From Rostratula benghalensis (Eukaryota > Chordata > Aves > Charadriiformes > Rostratulidae), in NCBI GenBank assembly GCA_013399305.1, contig VXAI01000013.1, forward strand, positions 8,091,159 to 8,155,158: 64,000 nucleotides of DNA. The letters run 5' to 3'. The position numbers and the translations under genes were made by a program. Every line of letters begins with the position of its first letter. Position 1 is the stretch's first letter. This document shows, piece after piece, positions 36,346 through 49,439 of this stretch. The notes below the pieces were generated by a model. That model searched no databases, was not told the origin of the DNA, and saw only the letters and a list, made by a program, of their open reading frames with translations.

Positions 36346-39300
36346 TAATATAAGATAATAGGATGCCTAAAGTTAAGCACATACCTAAGTCTGGTGATGC
36401 CAAGGGCCATGGGCATTTGCATCCCTGTTTCTTGGGTTGTGCTTGTCACATGTAGGTCACAATGCAGGGCTGCAGCGTGCCATTTCCACAAGTATTACCA
36501 AGGGTGAGCTCCTGCAATTTGGAAGAGAACCATCACTTTTGGGTTTCTCTTTTGTCTGAAAGCATCTCAGAATGCTACTGCCTAAGGTAATGCTGCTGTA
36601 AGCGCTATCTCAGGGGAGTAAAATTGAGAGAGATTTGAGGAAAAAAAAAACCAAACCAAACCACCTTTATTTTCTGCTTACTGCTTGCATTTATAAGACT
36701 TTGCCTGTTAACAGATTAACTCAAAGATTTTTCCTCAATAGTTTTGTCAACATATGAGAGAGTGGAAAGCATTTTAGACCCAGAAATCATCATTGTAAAC
36801 CTTCCACAAAACAGCAAGGAGTACAGGAAAAAACAGATGCTACTCTGACCTATATTTCCTTGGCAAAATGTTGACCAGGCATCAAGTGGAAATAAAGCAG
36901 AGACATTACAGAACACGTTTGGTAATAAAATCAGTTGTGTACATAAGTGTTTGCAGACTTGGGAGCTTGCATCTTAGCTCTCCATAACTACCAAGATGGA
37001 GGTCTTTGGCAAAACCTCAGACTGATGGAGTTTGTAGTGGGAATTTTCCCTAGTTTTGAGAACTGCGTCTAGGTTTCATCATCGTCGTCTTTCCACCACC
37101 TCTAGGGGCTTATGCACAGAATTATTTGTTGATTTGGGAAACCAGGTTCTTTCTGCACATATGAATGAACCAAATTTGTCTTCTACATGGCCATGAAGAA
37201 GAAGAACACAGTTCTAAAAACTTGTAGTGGCTTTTTACTTAATGTCATTAAATATGAGCTATTTCCCAGGTGGGGTTTAGAATGTGTCGCATTTTATGTA
37301 CAATACCTACTCTGATACATTTTTAAAGATAAAGAAATGTATTCTGTGGCCAAGCCAATTTATTGTAAGTCAGGCCTGGATTTGGTTCATTATCATTAAA
37401 GTATCAGCATTTTTAAGTTAACTTTAGAATAACATTGTTGAATCTGTAATGATGTAAGTATATGGTATTTGCCAAAAGCTGTATTTCATAAGGCTGGTTT
37501 AGGATACAACCCAACTCATAAGAATCGTGATAGGGGATTATGCCTTTCAATAACTTTCATAATTTAATTAGACACATGTGCTGATTATGAATCTAATACT
37601 ATAGAGAATGAAGTCAACGTTAAAATCCCATTACTTTAAATTAGGCAGGAGCACACCCATAATGTGTAGCCAGGAAATACTTGTACCATTAAAAGTACAT
37701 CTATACTGATAGCAAAATGTTTCTTCACCAAAAAAAAAGAAAAAAAAAAGACAAAAATCAGAATGTCCTTGTACTACTATTAAAACATTACCTTTTTTAT
37801 TCCTTTGGGAGCTAGTAATGCTGCTGCATAACATCCAAAGAGAAGGCATGTTTAACATACCAGCAGGGACTCAGGTGAGTTTAAAGTTTAACTTTGAGTT
37901 TGGGAAAGTTTTGAAATCAAATGAAACAAAGAGTTTCTAGGTAATACTGAGCCAAACCAAAAGTGATTACTTCAGCATTGCAATTTTATGTTTCACTTTC
38001 CACTGTCTGTTATCAAAGCGTTTTTTAATACATGGTCTCAAGGCAAAATTCAAAGTTAAAATGTGGACTTTGTAAGAATCCTTTCCTGATTTCGGTCACT
38101 TTCATAGCTTTAATTTTATCTCTAAGAAGGAACAAAAGCATCCCACCAAGAACTGGGCAGCAGGAAAGAGGGGACCGGTAGGAAAAAAATCCACGCAGCT
38201 CAGGAGATGTAGCCATATAATGAGTACGTTAGAAGTGAGGAACTGGATGGTGATGGATTTTTCCAAATTAAATCATAGTACTCACCCTGCCAACCTTCCC
38301 AGCCTGCTGCAGAGGGCCTGGGGAAGCTCAGGCATCCCGCGCTGCTCTTCGACCGGCTCAGTGGTAGCTGCATGCCTGTGCCAGCCCCTCATAGATATGG
38401 TGACTGTGTCTTGCCCTGGGTTTGGCAGGGGTGTTTTTAATAGCATGCTCATTATACAGAAATATTTTCATTTGACAGACAATTTAAATGATCCTATAAA
38501 AGCTGCAATTACCATCAGGACAAATCCAGCTCTGATTGACTCCCACGTTAGCTCCCAAAGTTTGACTCCCACCTAAGAGACAAGAAAGATTTTACCCTTT
38601 CTTTCTTCTTTCTTACGTACGCTCTTCCCCCTTACAGCTGTCTCCCATGCTAACGTACTGAAGAACATCTCAGACTCCTCCTGTCTTAATTCTCCCCAAG
38701 AACCACTGCTGAGAAATGCTATCAGCTTCATTTTACTGACAAGGGACTGAGGAACAGAGAAAACCACTGCCTTGTCTAAGGTAAGACAGGCAGAAAACCT
38801 CTAGAGGAGAGGGAGGAAAGTAGGTCTAATATAGAATTATCTTTCTGAAGGTCCAAATATCCTAAAGGAAAAAAATTTTTGGATGCCTAAACAGGTCAGG
38901 GAAATAAGCCTCATGTGAAAATAAAATTAAAAAAACAGCTTTGAAATTGAGACCTTGGGTTATGAAGCTAATTCTGAAAATATTCCTTTTGCCAATGTTA
39001 TGTTGTTAATCTATATATTAATAACTTACTTCCTTAGCTGGCTGCTCACATAACTGCTTGCTTGTGAAATCCAGGAATTTTTGTTTGCAGCCATTTCTTG
39101 AGAAGCAGAAAAGAAATCAGAGTTATTTGGATCATCTGTCTTGAGCATCCTGGTCACCAGACAAAGGAGGTCACCTCAGTTGCCTTGGTCAAGACAGTTT
39201 ATGAGGTCAGCTGGTCACTTTGAAGCACCTAGGTCACTTCAACCTGTCTGCTCTGTCCCCTGAGAAATAAAGGATCAGCTCTGTGAAACTCCCAGAAGTT

Positions 39301-40599
39301 ATGCTGTGAAAATCAGCCATTTGTTGGGGGTTTTCAATTTCCTCTGAATGTGCAAGCCTAGACAGATATTTTACCTCTTAAAGTAGTTTTTATTGCTTTT
39401 CTCAGAGCTAAAATGTATTGCAAACATTTTGCTGGATGTGTTAGTGCTCTTTAATGACAATAATGATGCAGTAAGTGTTAACATTATCTTAGAAGGTTGT
39501 GATGTGTCTCATTGCACACATCCTATTGGCATTAATCAGGGAAGAGGCCTAATCTCAACCCAAACATGTCAGGGGAGTGGCTGGGGTGGAGGTGTGGCTG
39601 GAGATAAAAGGGAAAGGCTGCTTCTTTCTAGGAAGGAAAGGAAGGTTTCCAGCCTCACCACCCTGCTGTGGGTGCCCTTTGTGTCAGGAGTGAGTTCACC
39701 TCTGCTCCCTGCCCCTTTCCTCACCTGGGCGAGACCCAGATCACTTCACATGCCTTTTGGGAAGCCTAAGGTAGGAACCTTGTCAGTCTGGTCTCCTGTT
39801 ATAGTAAACAGCAGCACAGAGAAAAATGTCTGAGAGCGTAATTCAGTGCATCTAAAATAGGAATAATTTTCTTCTTCTTCATACGGTGCTTCCTATGTGG
39901 GTCTCAGTTAGGATGGACAGTCAGACAAGAGGAAGCCAACCTTGCTGCCTGCGTGCTACCAGGGAAGCATTGAGACAAATGAAAGAGATGGAATTTTTGA
40001 AAGCAATTAATTTAGATTAAGTCTCAGAGGAAATATTCCAGCTAAGTTTTGTTATCTCCAGTGTCATCCAAGGGATTTTGAAGGAGGTCATTTTTGTTTT
40101 GAGGAAGAAAGCAGGCAAAATTCACAGATGGAAACATAAAACCCCAACACTTACACAGCTCCAAAATGTCTCCTAAACTTTTCAGCTCAAGACTGCTGAC
40201 GTTTTTTCTCATTATTAAAGGTAACATTCTACCTCACTGTGGACTTGTATCTCTTTTTTTAAGATTAAAGAGGCAGCAAAATATACAGATAACTATCTCT
40301 AGTTGTGATAATTAAGTTTCGTTAAAAGCATGGCTAAGGAGATAAACTTGGACTACCAATCTACTTCTGTCACAGTAGTTTTGGAAATAGTTCTTAAATG
40401 GACACCAGGAGACAGCAGGGATTTTGGCTCATGTACCAGGCTGTTTCTCTTCTGCTCTTCATATCCTGGGAGGTCCAACAGTGTGATTAACACTGCCTTT
40501 ACATAGAGCAGGTTGCCACTTCTAAATCTGAGCATTCCCTGTAAGGGATTTCCTAACCTTGATGTTTTTTCACCAGCTTGAGTCTAAGTCTCATATGCC
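36346..40599. other. Intergenic DNA upstream of MET
   Basis: AT-rich non-coding sequence with small simple repeats (CCAAA units near 36652-36664, A runs near 37731-37749). Nuclear-receptor half-sites cluster at 39151-39236. Open frames reach at most 146 codons and resemble nothing known. No CAV1 exon is present. Confidence 0.65.
39151..39236 (+). promoter_or_regulatory. Cluster of nuclear-receptor half-sites
   Basis: Six plus-strand half-sites of the type A/T-GGTCA occur in under 90 bases: 39151, 39168, 39186, 39204, 39212 and 39231. The pair at 39204 and 39212 is a direct repeat with 2-base spacing (DR2), a spacing used by RAR/RXR-type dimers. Functional use is inferred from motifs only. 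Confidence 0.4.
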
Positions 40600-41760
40600 T
40601 CTTTCCTAGGTGGGAAGCAGCCTCTGTGGCTTTTGTGGGGACTGAGAGTCTGTCCTGCTACCCCTGCCTGGTCTTAGAGCTGAGCACCACTCCTCTGAAT
40701 ACGCATGGGTGGATTTGGAAGGCTGCTAAGATCTAGCTCAGACAGAACCTGCCATTTAGAGACAGGCCAGGTGTGAGCATCTGGAAGTAGGTCTGAGGTG
40801 GCAGCGTGCCTTGGGCTTGTAGCAGAACACAGGTGACAAATCTCTGAGGAAGGCTGAAAGCTGTGTCTTAACCAGCTTTGACTTGAGCTGCTGAAGAAGG
40901 GAGATATTCAGAGAAGCTGAAAGGCTGCCTTGGACAGAGGGGTGAAGAGTGTCTTGTGGATGCTGAGACCCATTTTAGGCATCTGTGTGTTTTGTGAAAT
41001 AACTGATTGTATTGGTTACACCTCCATGCAGTGTGGCCTGAGTGCCCAGCTCACATGTGGACGCCTGTAAGTAGAAACTTCCAGGCAGGTGCTGTCATCA
41101 CCAAGCTGAGCTTTACCTGCAGGATCTGTAACAGCAAGAGAGCTGGAACCACAGTTGAGATGTTACATGTGGGCGAGATTATGCTGGGAGAGAGCCCGGA
41201 GAATGGGATTAAGAGGCAGAGCCATGTGGAGAGCTGGAAAATGAAAGGGAAGAGATCATGCTGAGGAGTGGTCAGGAGACAAGAAAGAGGTACAATCACA
41301 GACATGAATTTTCAGGAGGAGGTCTTGGACTCTAGCTAGTCGTTTTGGAAGGAGGTGACAGGTCGAGCTAGCTGATGGTGCAGTTCTTGCTCTGAGAGGT
41401 GGCTAGGAAATCCCAGAGCTGGTTCTGCTGAGAACAACTCCATTTGAGTATGCATGGGCTCTCATCCCTGGCGTTTGTTGAAGGGCCTTCTAGAAGAAGG
41501 GAGGAAAGCTGACATTGGACGTTAAAACGTTTGGAATTGATATACTGTGTTTAAATAAGATTTCATTAATTAATCATCCTCCTGGGAATCCGTCAGATCC
41601 TGATGGATGCAATCTATCCCATTGCATTAATCTTCTCAATGTGACGGCACCCGTCTCCACCTCGGCACAGAGCCAGCAGCCAGGGTGATGGCCACAACCT
41701 CTGCCCTTGGGACAGAGGAAAACAGCCCAGGAGCAGCCTTACTGTGTGTGTGAAGGCAGT
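40600..41760. other. Purine-biased, GC-richer intergenic segment, unrecognised
   Basis: Composition shifts from the AT-rich surroundings to a G/A-biased, moderately GC-rich segment of about 1.1 kb with abrupt returns to AT-rich DNA. This look is common in decayed LTR or other old repeats, or in transcribed non-coding exons. I saw no terminal repeats, primer-binding site or coding domain, so the identity is open. Confidence 0.25.
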
Positions 41761-43104
41761 GGCATCCAGGGAATTCAAATGAAACCACTTGTTAGATTCT
41801 GCCTGACCTTTTCCTTCATTTGCAATAGGGATGTTGTGTTGCCTGGGGAAGACTAGAATAGGACAAGGGTATCTCTTGCTTTGGATGTTCCTAGTGGTTC
41901 TGCATTCTTACTGTTTTTAAAAATGTGCAGGTATTTTTTTCATAAACATAGGGTCATATTTTGTATTTCATTTTCTTAATAAGGGAACTTTTTATTAAGG
42001 AGATCTGATACAAGCTAATATAGGCTAACATCCAGTATTTTTGCAAAAGTCAGGGAGTGATAAGGCTTTCTAAATAACACTGAAATAGGGAGAAATTGTC
42101 ATTGATTTTTTTATTTTACTTTTTTCTACTGTAAATGAAATTAGGTTTTGAAGACTGGCTGATTTCAGGGAGTGTTGTTCTGATTTCTGTGCAGAGTATG
42201 ATTATGTCTGAACTCAGCATCCTTCACAAACCTCCATAGGCATCCCAGCACTGAACACCCAGAAACATGACAGATGCCTCGTAGGAAGCCGGAACCTCAT
42301 CTTTACACAACAGTTTCTGCCTTTTCTTAGGAGAATAGTTTTTCATTGTCTCTTTTGGAAATAAAAGAGATGTCTCAAATACTTCCCCAAATTTTTCAAA
42401 ACTGAGGTGATAAATATCACAATGACATTTAGATATTTTAAAAGAAAATTAATGTTTCAGGGTATGATACTAAGGAAACTATGACACTGCCACCTCGTGG
42501 ATTCTGAGTTAATATCTAGATCATATTTTACCATCATTATTTACGTAAGTGGCATAAATGTGTGTCATGCTTCATGGTCATATAATAGTCCCTTTCTTAC
42601 CCACAGAATTTTTCAATGTAGCATCCATGTTATTGTAAATATTTTGGCTTCTAAAATACACTTTAGCATCATACTGTGATTTATGTAAACTACTGCATAA
42701 GAGAAGTTCCTAGCACTTCCGTTCTGTTTGAAAGTCAAGAGGCATATTCTCACATATGCCATGCTTTAAAAGCAATATTAGTCTAAACTTGCTACTTACT
42801 TCCTCTGTACCGTCCACAAAAGCTAATCCTATATTGAAATGAAGTCATTCTTGCCAATTGTGCCTGGGAATAAATTCTTCTAAAAATTGTTGAGGGCAAT
42901 AGAAGGAGTAAAAGACTTCTGCGTGTGTAATTGCTCATTGTAATATAAACTGAATTTCATAATTCACCTCTAAAAAAGTCTGGGGTACGTGCATCTGAAG
43001 AGTCCTTTGGTATTCTGGTGTATAAATAACACAGACTGAGAAGTGGTCTATTCTAGTGGACCCAGTGAATCAAAAAGAGAAAAAAGCAAAGGAATGTCTT
43101 TATG

Positions 43105-43136
43105 TTTTTTTCTTTCTTTCTTTTTTTTTTTTTTTC
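43105..43136. repeat. (TTTC)n and poly(T) simple repeat
   Basis: A T run passes into three CTTT units and then about 16 T. A simple repeat with no retrotransposon body beside it. Confidence 0.85.
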
Positions 43137-46100
43137 CCCTCAAGGACATGAACAATTTACTCCAGCGTATCATCAGTGACTGCTTAATATATCAAGGCAC
43201 ATGAAAATTTTTTCCATATTATGGCAACTTCAGTGCTGTCCTTACTTTTTCAGTTGAGCAAGAACTATCCCAAGATGCCCAAATCCCACACATGTGGGAG
43301 CCAATATGTAAAGCAGAGCTTGTAAAACATTGGTGCAGTTTGATGGGCAGCATGAATTCATTCTGAGACCAAACTATTGCTGGTTGCAATAAACCAGTGA
43401 TATCAATATTTGTCTCAAGACAGCTTATCCCTTTAGGGGAATGAAAAATAACACCTCTGCATATTTAAAAGTCTGCTATGAAGACATTTGTGAAAGAAGA
43501 GCTGTTGTGCTGTGCAAAGACAAAACAGAAGCCAGGGAAAGAGTGTTAAACCCTTTAAATAAGCAATACCTGAAGACTGCTTTAGTACAAAAATAGGAAA
43601 GCAGACATCACCACTGGCAAAAACTCCATTATGGTTCATATTTAAGGCTAGACAGTGATTCATACTGTTTCACTAGACTCAGCATGCTGCAAAAGGCACT
43701 TGAAATAATTAACACTTAAAATTAAACTCCTTAGATTTCACATCATCAAACATTTAACTTTCTGTAATTCCCTCTGCAGCTGTGATTTATTTGCATTTAT
43801 TATTTTCGCTATTTACCGTTTCTCAGTTGCTTTTTAAGCTGCTCATACTTCCTTCTTCTGTAAGTCTGAACACTGGCTTATTGTTTTGGTTTTAGCTCTT
43901 GCATCTTACTCATACTCACACTTCTGCTGGCCAGTTAAAAAGATGCATTGCATCAAATATGGCCCTCAAATTGCTGAAAGGAGTTTTCTGTTTATTTATT
44001 TTAATCATTGCTTTTGCCTTACTTGGTATTCATAACATGCTTACTCATTACTGCAGTTTGATTGTTTAATATTGGCAAGAATGTCACAAAACATATTTTT
44101 CTTTTTTCTCTCACCAAAAATTATTCATTTTGTTTTGATAAGGTTTAAGGAAGGACACATGTGAAGAGGAAGTCTCATTATATCCCAAGGCTTGTATCAA
44201 GAAATATAGATCAGAGTCCTCAGTATGACAAAAGTTAGTGAATTTGTGGAGACAAAGGCCTGATAGATAACTTGAGAAGAATGGACCTGGGAAATATTAG
44301 AAAATTCACCAGCTTTGACAAAATGCTCTTTAAAGGAATGGTTACAGTGGGAAACTTCAGAAAGTATTTATAACCATTTATAACCATAACAATGAAGGAG
44401 AGATCCAGGGAGAGACACTGACTGCATAAGTATATAAAAATTGCTATATTGGGTCCGGACAACGATCCAAAAACCCCATCAAACTTCTGATGGACAGCAA
44501 CAGCATATGTTTGGGGAAGAACCACAAAACCAGGGCAAACATACAGGGATGTTTTCCCCAGTTTTCCTGCCCAGTTTCCAACAGGCTGTGGCTGGAAGAC
44601 TTTTGAGCCAGCTGCTGATTCCTCAGGTTTTTATTTCATTGCTCTTCATGGACATTTCATCCACCCATTTTTCATATCACCTTTTGTACTTGTACATACT
44701 TCTGGCCCTCAGTGTCCTCTGCAAATGAGTTCTACTGTTTAACTAGAATCAGTGTGGAAAAAATACTCCATTTCCTCCTATATGTTTTAATCCCTCTGCC
44801 TTGTCATTTTGTTTGATCTCTTTTCTCCTGTATTCTTAGAAATACTGAATATTTTTCCCTACTTTTTTTTTTTTCTCTTTTCATTTCTTTGTACCTTTTA
44901 TAATTCCTGTATCTTCCATTCATTGTCACTTTTCCAAGCTGGCAAATCCTAATTAATTCAGTGTCTTTTTTGAACACCATCCTTGTCACTGTATTCAAAA
45001 CCTTTTTTAAGTTCAACTGTTTTAATACCAGTCCCAGAAGCCCACGAGAACAAATCTTTTCTGAACCAATAAACTTTCCTTAATAAGAACAGAATGATTC
45101 GGATTTTGAAAGTGTTCAGATTTCTTTTGGAGTATATTTTCGTTCAAAGTTGGCCTAAGAGTTCATCACTCAGGTCTCAGAAGACAAATTAATGCAAGCT
45201 GGGTGTGAACTGCACACCCACATGTGCACAACTGTTTCTTCATTGTTTTTACAATGTTTATTGCATGTATCTGGCTGTGTAATTCCTAGCTCTTGTGCTT
45301 TCTCAGTCAATTTGGGGAGAATCTGTTTATCCCTCAAGGGAAATTATGGGAAAGTACTGGCAGACTATCAACTTTCAACTGTTAGTCAGCATCTTTGCTA
45401 CAAAACACCAGGTTAAAACAAAGGGTCTAACTGTAGTTTGCAGTGGGATAATTTACTTGCTCATAAGGTACTTCCAAAGAGGGTAAATTTTTTTGTTTGT
45501 GTGTGTAGGTGGACTTTAAGGTTAAAATTTGAATAAGAGCTTTGGTTTGTACTGCTGTGTCTTCACAGGCTATTCTGGTGAAGATTTTTACTAACCTTCT
45601 GAAAATGCTGCTACTATTGCCCTTCCTGTGCTTGGCATTTGTTGAAATCATTATAGTGAGAAAATTGCACAGAGCACACTTGGATTAAAACCCAGAGTAA
45701 AGACAAAAGGTGCTGGTCAATACCTCTGTACAGAGCAGGGGGCTCGGAATAAACCAAGTACTTGGATGTGCCTCCTGATGATACCCACCAGAGCTATTGG
45801 ACTGACATAGGGCCCCGAATTTCATTGATGAGCTGCTTTTCACAGAGCTCATCACCTCAGAATTCAAAACATAAAGCTCAGGCTCCTGTAATTGCTGAAA
45901 ATGAGATTCACCTCACCTAATTTGGAGAATGTGAAAGCTTGGTATGTAATGTAAACTAGTCAAATCTTAGGTGTAGGATTCTTCCGTAGTCAATGAAGAG
46001 AGATGGATCCATCTAGAGTGCAACCATTCTCCTACTTCAGATTTCACTTTTAGCATGCCCTCAGCAGCCCAGAAAACAACTGTGGAGCTCAGAAAGTTAG

Positions 46101-46618
46101 CACTGATGCTAGATGAATCCCATTCTGAGAGCTATTGTGGACCAGTACTCAGATGGAAAACAAATTTACCATAAAGGGGACAAGACTACAGCAAATGACT
46201 GTCATCTCAACTCTAATCTTGCCACTTTGAAATTCTGTTTTAGAAAGTATTACCGGGTAATAATTATGCACTTATAACTGACACCTTCCATGATACATAC
46301 TAACTGGTGCTCCAGAAAACCTAGGAAAACACCCACAAAATAGAATTATACAGAATAAGTTGTCAGTGTGCTATAATGTGCAATGCCAAGGGACAGAACT
46401 ACTTGTAGGTCTTCTCTTTCAAGGCACCTATGTGAAGGGCCACCATTATACTCACCACTAAATCTGATCATTTCTTTATCACAGGAAAGACATCCCAGTT
46501 TAAAAAGAACCTTTTTTTCCTAAGTTCCTCTGAAAAAACTCCAAGAGGCCAGTACACTGGTATTCCATTATCATCAGCACATTTACATGCCAGTGTATCT
46601 TTATTTGAAGTTACCTTT

Positions 46619-46664
46619 ATGCATATATATGCATAAATATATAAAGATATAAATATTTATGCAT
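46619..46664. repeat. Nested ATGCAT palindromes
   Basis: ATGCATATATATGCAT at 46619-46634 is a perfect 16-bp palindrome. Its right half also begins ATGCATAAATAT (46629-46640), which pairs exactly with ATATTTATGCAT at 46653-46664 across a 12-base loop. Three ATGCAT half-sites resemble the paired POU-domain arrangement but with wider spacing. Confidence 0.85.
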
Positions 46665-47405
46665 GTTTCTTTTTTCCTTATTAAGGGAATGGTATTCCAT
46701 AGATGGCTGCTTAGGTAATCTGGTTTTGTTTTTATGTGAAGACTAGAGAACCTCTTAGTTATATAGGTACATAATCTCACCCTGTCATTATTATTTGTTG
46801 ACTTTTTGTATAGCTAAATTTCTGAGTAAATTTCAGCTGTAAGGATGCAATTAAGTTCACAGACAAGACTTTATCTGCTACTGGCTATCCTGTCTTGTTT
46901 TTCACAGAAGCATTGCTCTTGTTACTTTTAGAAACATGGGAGATGAATGCCTATTATTTCAGGCAGTCTTAGCATAACAAGTTTAGAGATTTGAGTTATT
47001 TATAGTCTTGAAAAAGGGAACGGTTGTTTAGAATTTTACTCCCTGAAGCAATGTCACTCTAAGTCTGAATTTTTATTTCCTTCTGAGAACAAAATTGCAT
47101 TCTCCCTAATGCTGCTGCACCAATGAACTACATTGGTCTGAGCAAAAGGCAGAGGAGCCCTTCTGGAACTGCTCAAGGGAGATGTGAGAAGGTACAAGGT
47201 GTGACGGTGTTTTTGTGGTCTGAACATGTTCACTTGAAACTGGGCTAAGACTCTTGAAATGTTTTCAGAAGGCAGAAGTTGATGAATGGCTATATACACA
47301 GGACTGAATCTCTTCTTCATGTTTTGCACAACACAACTTAATGATTGGTGTTATTCTCAGCAATGAGGAACTCTCCTGGTCATGAACGTCATCATGAAAC
47401 TGAAC

Positions 47406-47431
47406 TTTACAGTTCATTCATGAACTGTAAA
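47406..47431. repeat. Perfect 11-bp stem hairpin, 4-base loop
   Basis: TTTACAGTTCA and TGAACTGTAAA enclose TTCA. The preceding bases (GAACTTTACAG near 47402) partly repeat the arm. The stem is too short for a typical microRNA precursor. Confidence 0.9.
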
Positions 47432-49439
47432 ATTGCCAAGAGCCTCAATAATTTTGACTTGTAACAGTCCATGTTCAGTTGTCAGTGGCACAACAAAGCT
47501 AAAACAAGCTTGGAAACATCTCTCAGGACTGGAAATGTTCACAGTGAGTGCAGGGGAGACGTATTCTGTGATTGCAGTGTTCCCATGACATTCAGAATTC
47601 AGGTCTTCTCCTTTCTCAGGATTTTTTTTTCTTTTAGCTTGATCACATGCATACTGTATTATTAGGAGTACAGCCCAGTTCGGTTTTGTATGGTGACAGT
47701 AAAAATATAAATTTCTGGGTCATATCCATCATAACATGATCCCTTGTTCTTGCTGGTATAGCTAGCTCTGCTTTGGATAAACCTGGAGGGAAAGGGCAAG
47801 ACAATAATCTAGAAGGAGACAGACTGTTGATAATCCTCCAGAGACTCCTGGCACAGGAGCTGGCAGAGACCTAGCCAGTACTGTGTCGCCACTTTCTAAA
47901 TTGTCCCATCCCTGGCTGCCAGGCTTCTTGCCTGCTCCTTTGAACTTCTGCAGCACCCCTGAGGCTGAGTTACAGGCCATGCATGCTCACTGCTTCCCTA
48001 CTTTCTGGAAGTAGGGAATGGAGGGTGGAGATGGTGGGGCCATTGGACCTGCTCTTCAAAAGCGGCCAGCAGACTTGAGTAGAGGTGTTGCACACTGCTG
48101 GTCCACCATGCATAGAGGAGGCAGAAGTGAGTTGACTACCTCCTTTGAGATGGCTTGACTTTTCTACTACAACCTCTATGCACAATGCACATGAATGGCA
48201 GTATTTTATTTATGTATTTAGTTATGTATCTTTAGGACGTGCATTATATCCAAGAAGTATTAGCTTGATTTCAAACAGAAATGAAAACACAAATTGTACT
48301 GCTGTATATCTTACTGTATATGTGATAAAATCACCCTGAATGTGCTGAAATGAAATCAAATGGAAGAGCACAGATGTTCAAGAGTATGTAGGAGAACTAT
48401 AGAGAACCTGGAGTTTACATTCTGACACTGGGAGTCTGCTTGAAGATGGAAAAACAATGCCATGACATATTCCTGTTGATTCCAGTCAAGACAATTTCTT
48501 CTGACTGTCCATAGTCTATTGCAAAATGTACCTTTATTTTTTTCTCTACCACCTTTATTCAAATGTAAATCTGTTGACTTTAGCGGAGTTCTGATATTTA
48601 TCTCATTTCCTCAGTGTATTTTCCAGTCTTACGCATGACTTCTCTCTCCTGAAAAACCCAAGGAAGAAAAACCCACTGAGGTCTATTATATGCAAACTGA
48701 AGCTCAGCATCTGTAAATTGTTGGAGGCTGAGGGGGTATTACTGGGTGCTGACCATGTTTTAATGCTCTTTCATAGGCCTCTGTGGTTAGCTTGCTGTCA
48801 GGTAGAATATTGGGCTGAGTGGACCTATGCATCTGACATGGTACAGCCTTTAGTACATTCTTCTGATTGCTACTCTACTGTTAAGTTATTTGAATGCTCT
48901 CTTAGGGAGATTAATATCATGACCTAATTTTAGAGCTTGAAAGTACTAACATGAATAAAAAAATCCCAGCATAATTAATAATTAGGGTGTGGGGTTTTTT
49001 TTGGTTTTTTTTCCCCAGTAAAAGCCCAATGACCAAAATAGAAAAACCCCACTGGATTCTTACTCTGCAGTGCTGTATGGCTAAACACAAGAAACAGAAA
49101 CGGCCAGTCTTTTCACATGTGGCAAGAGAGTTCCTACTGGACTTAATACAGGAATACTCCTTTGAGAAACCAGAAATCATGGAGGCATCCTAGGGAAGAA
49201 ATGTTGTTTCTGGAGAAAGTGGTTAAGGTCATTGGGAAAACAAAGAAGAAAGCTTGTATCCACGCTGCTGCTACTAGAGCTTCAGATTAACATTTGGGGC
49301 TTTAATTTGAGCAGTGTGAAATACCATAGTGCTTAGAAGCAGAAGTACAAATATTTGCACTTAGAATTAAGGCTTTTATTCTTTTACCAAAGTGTGTGTG
49401 CTTGTCCTTTTTTAAATATAGAATCACTATGTGAGAGAA

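Larger units (their letters stand above)
41761..49439. other. Intergenic AT-rich DNA
   Basis: No gene is recognised. Simple repeats include a (TTTC)n/T-run tract at 43105-43136 and a tandem ATTTATAACC pair at 44366-44385. There is also an A/T palindromic cluster at 46619-46664 and a perfect 11-bp stem hairpin at 47406-47431. Open frames are at most 96 codons and unsupported. Confidence 0.65.

Noticed and set aside
36008..36403. 131-codon minus-strand open frame
   Set aside because: Part of the second truncated CR1 copy running into flanking DNA, not a host gene.
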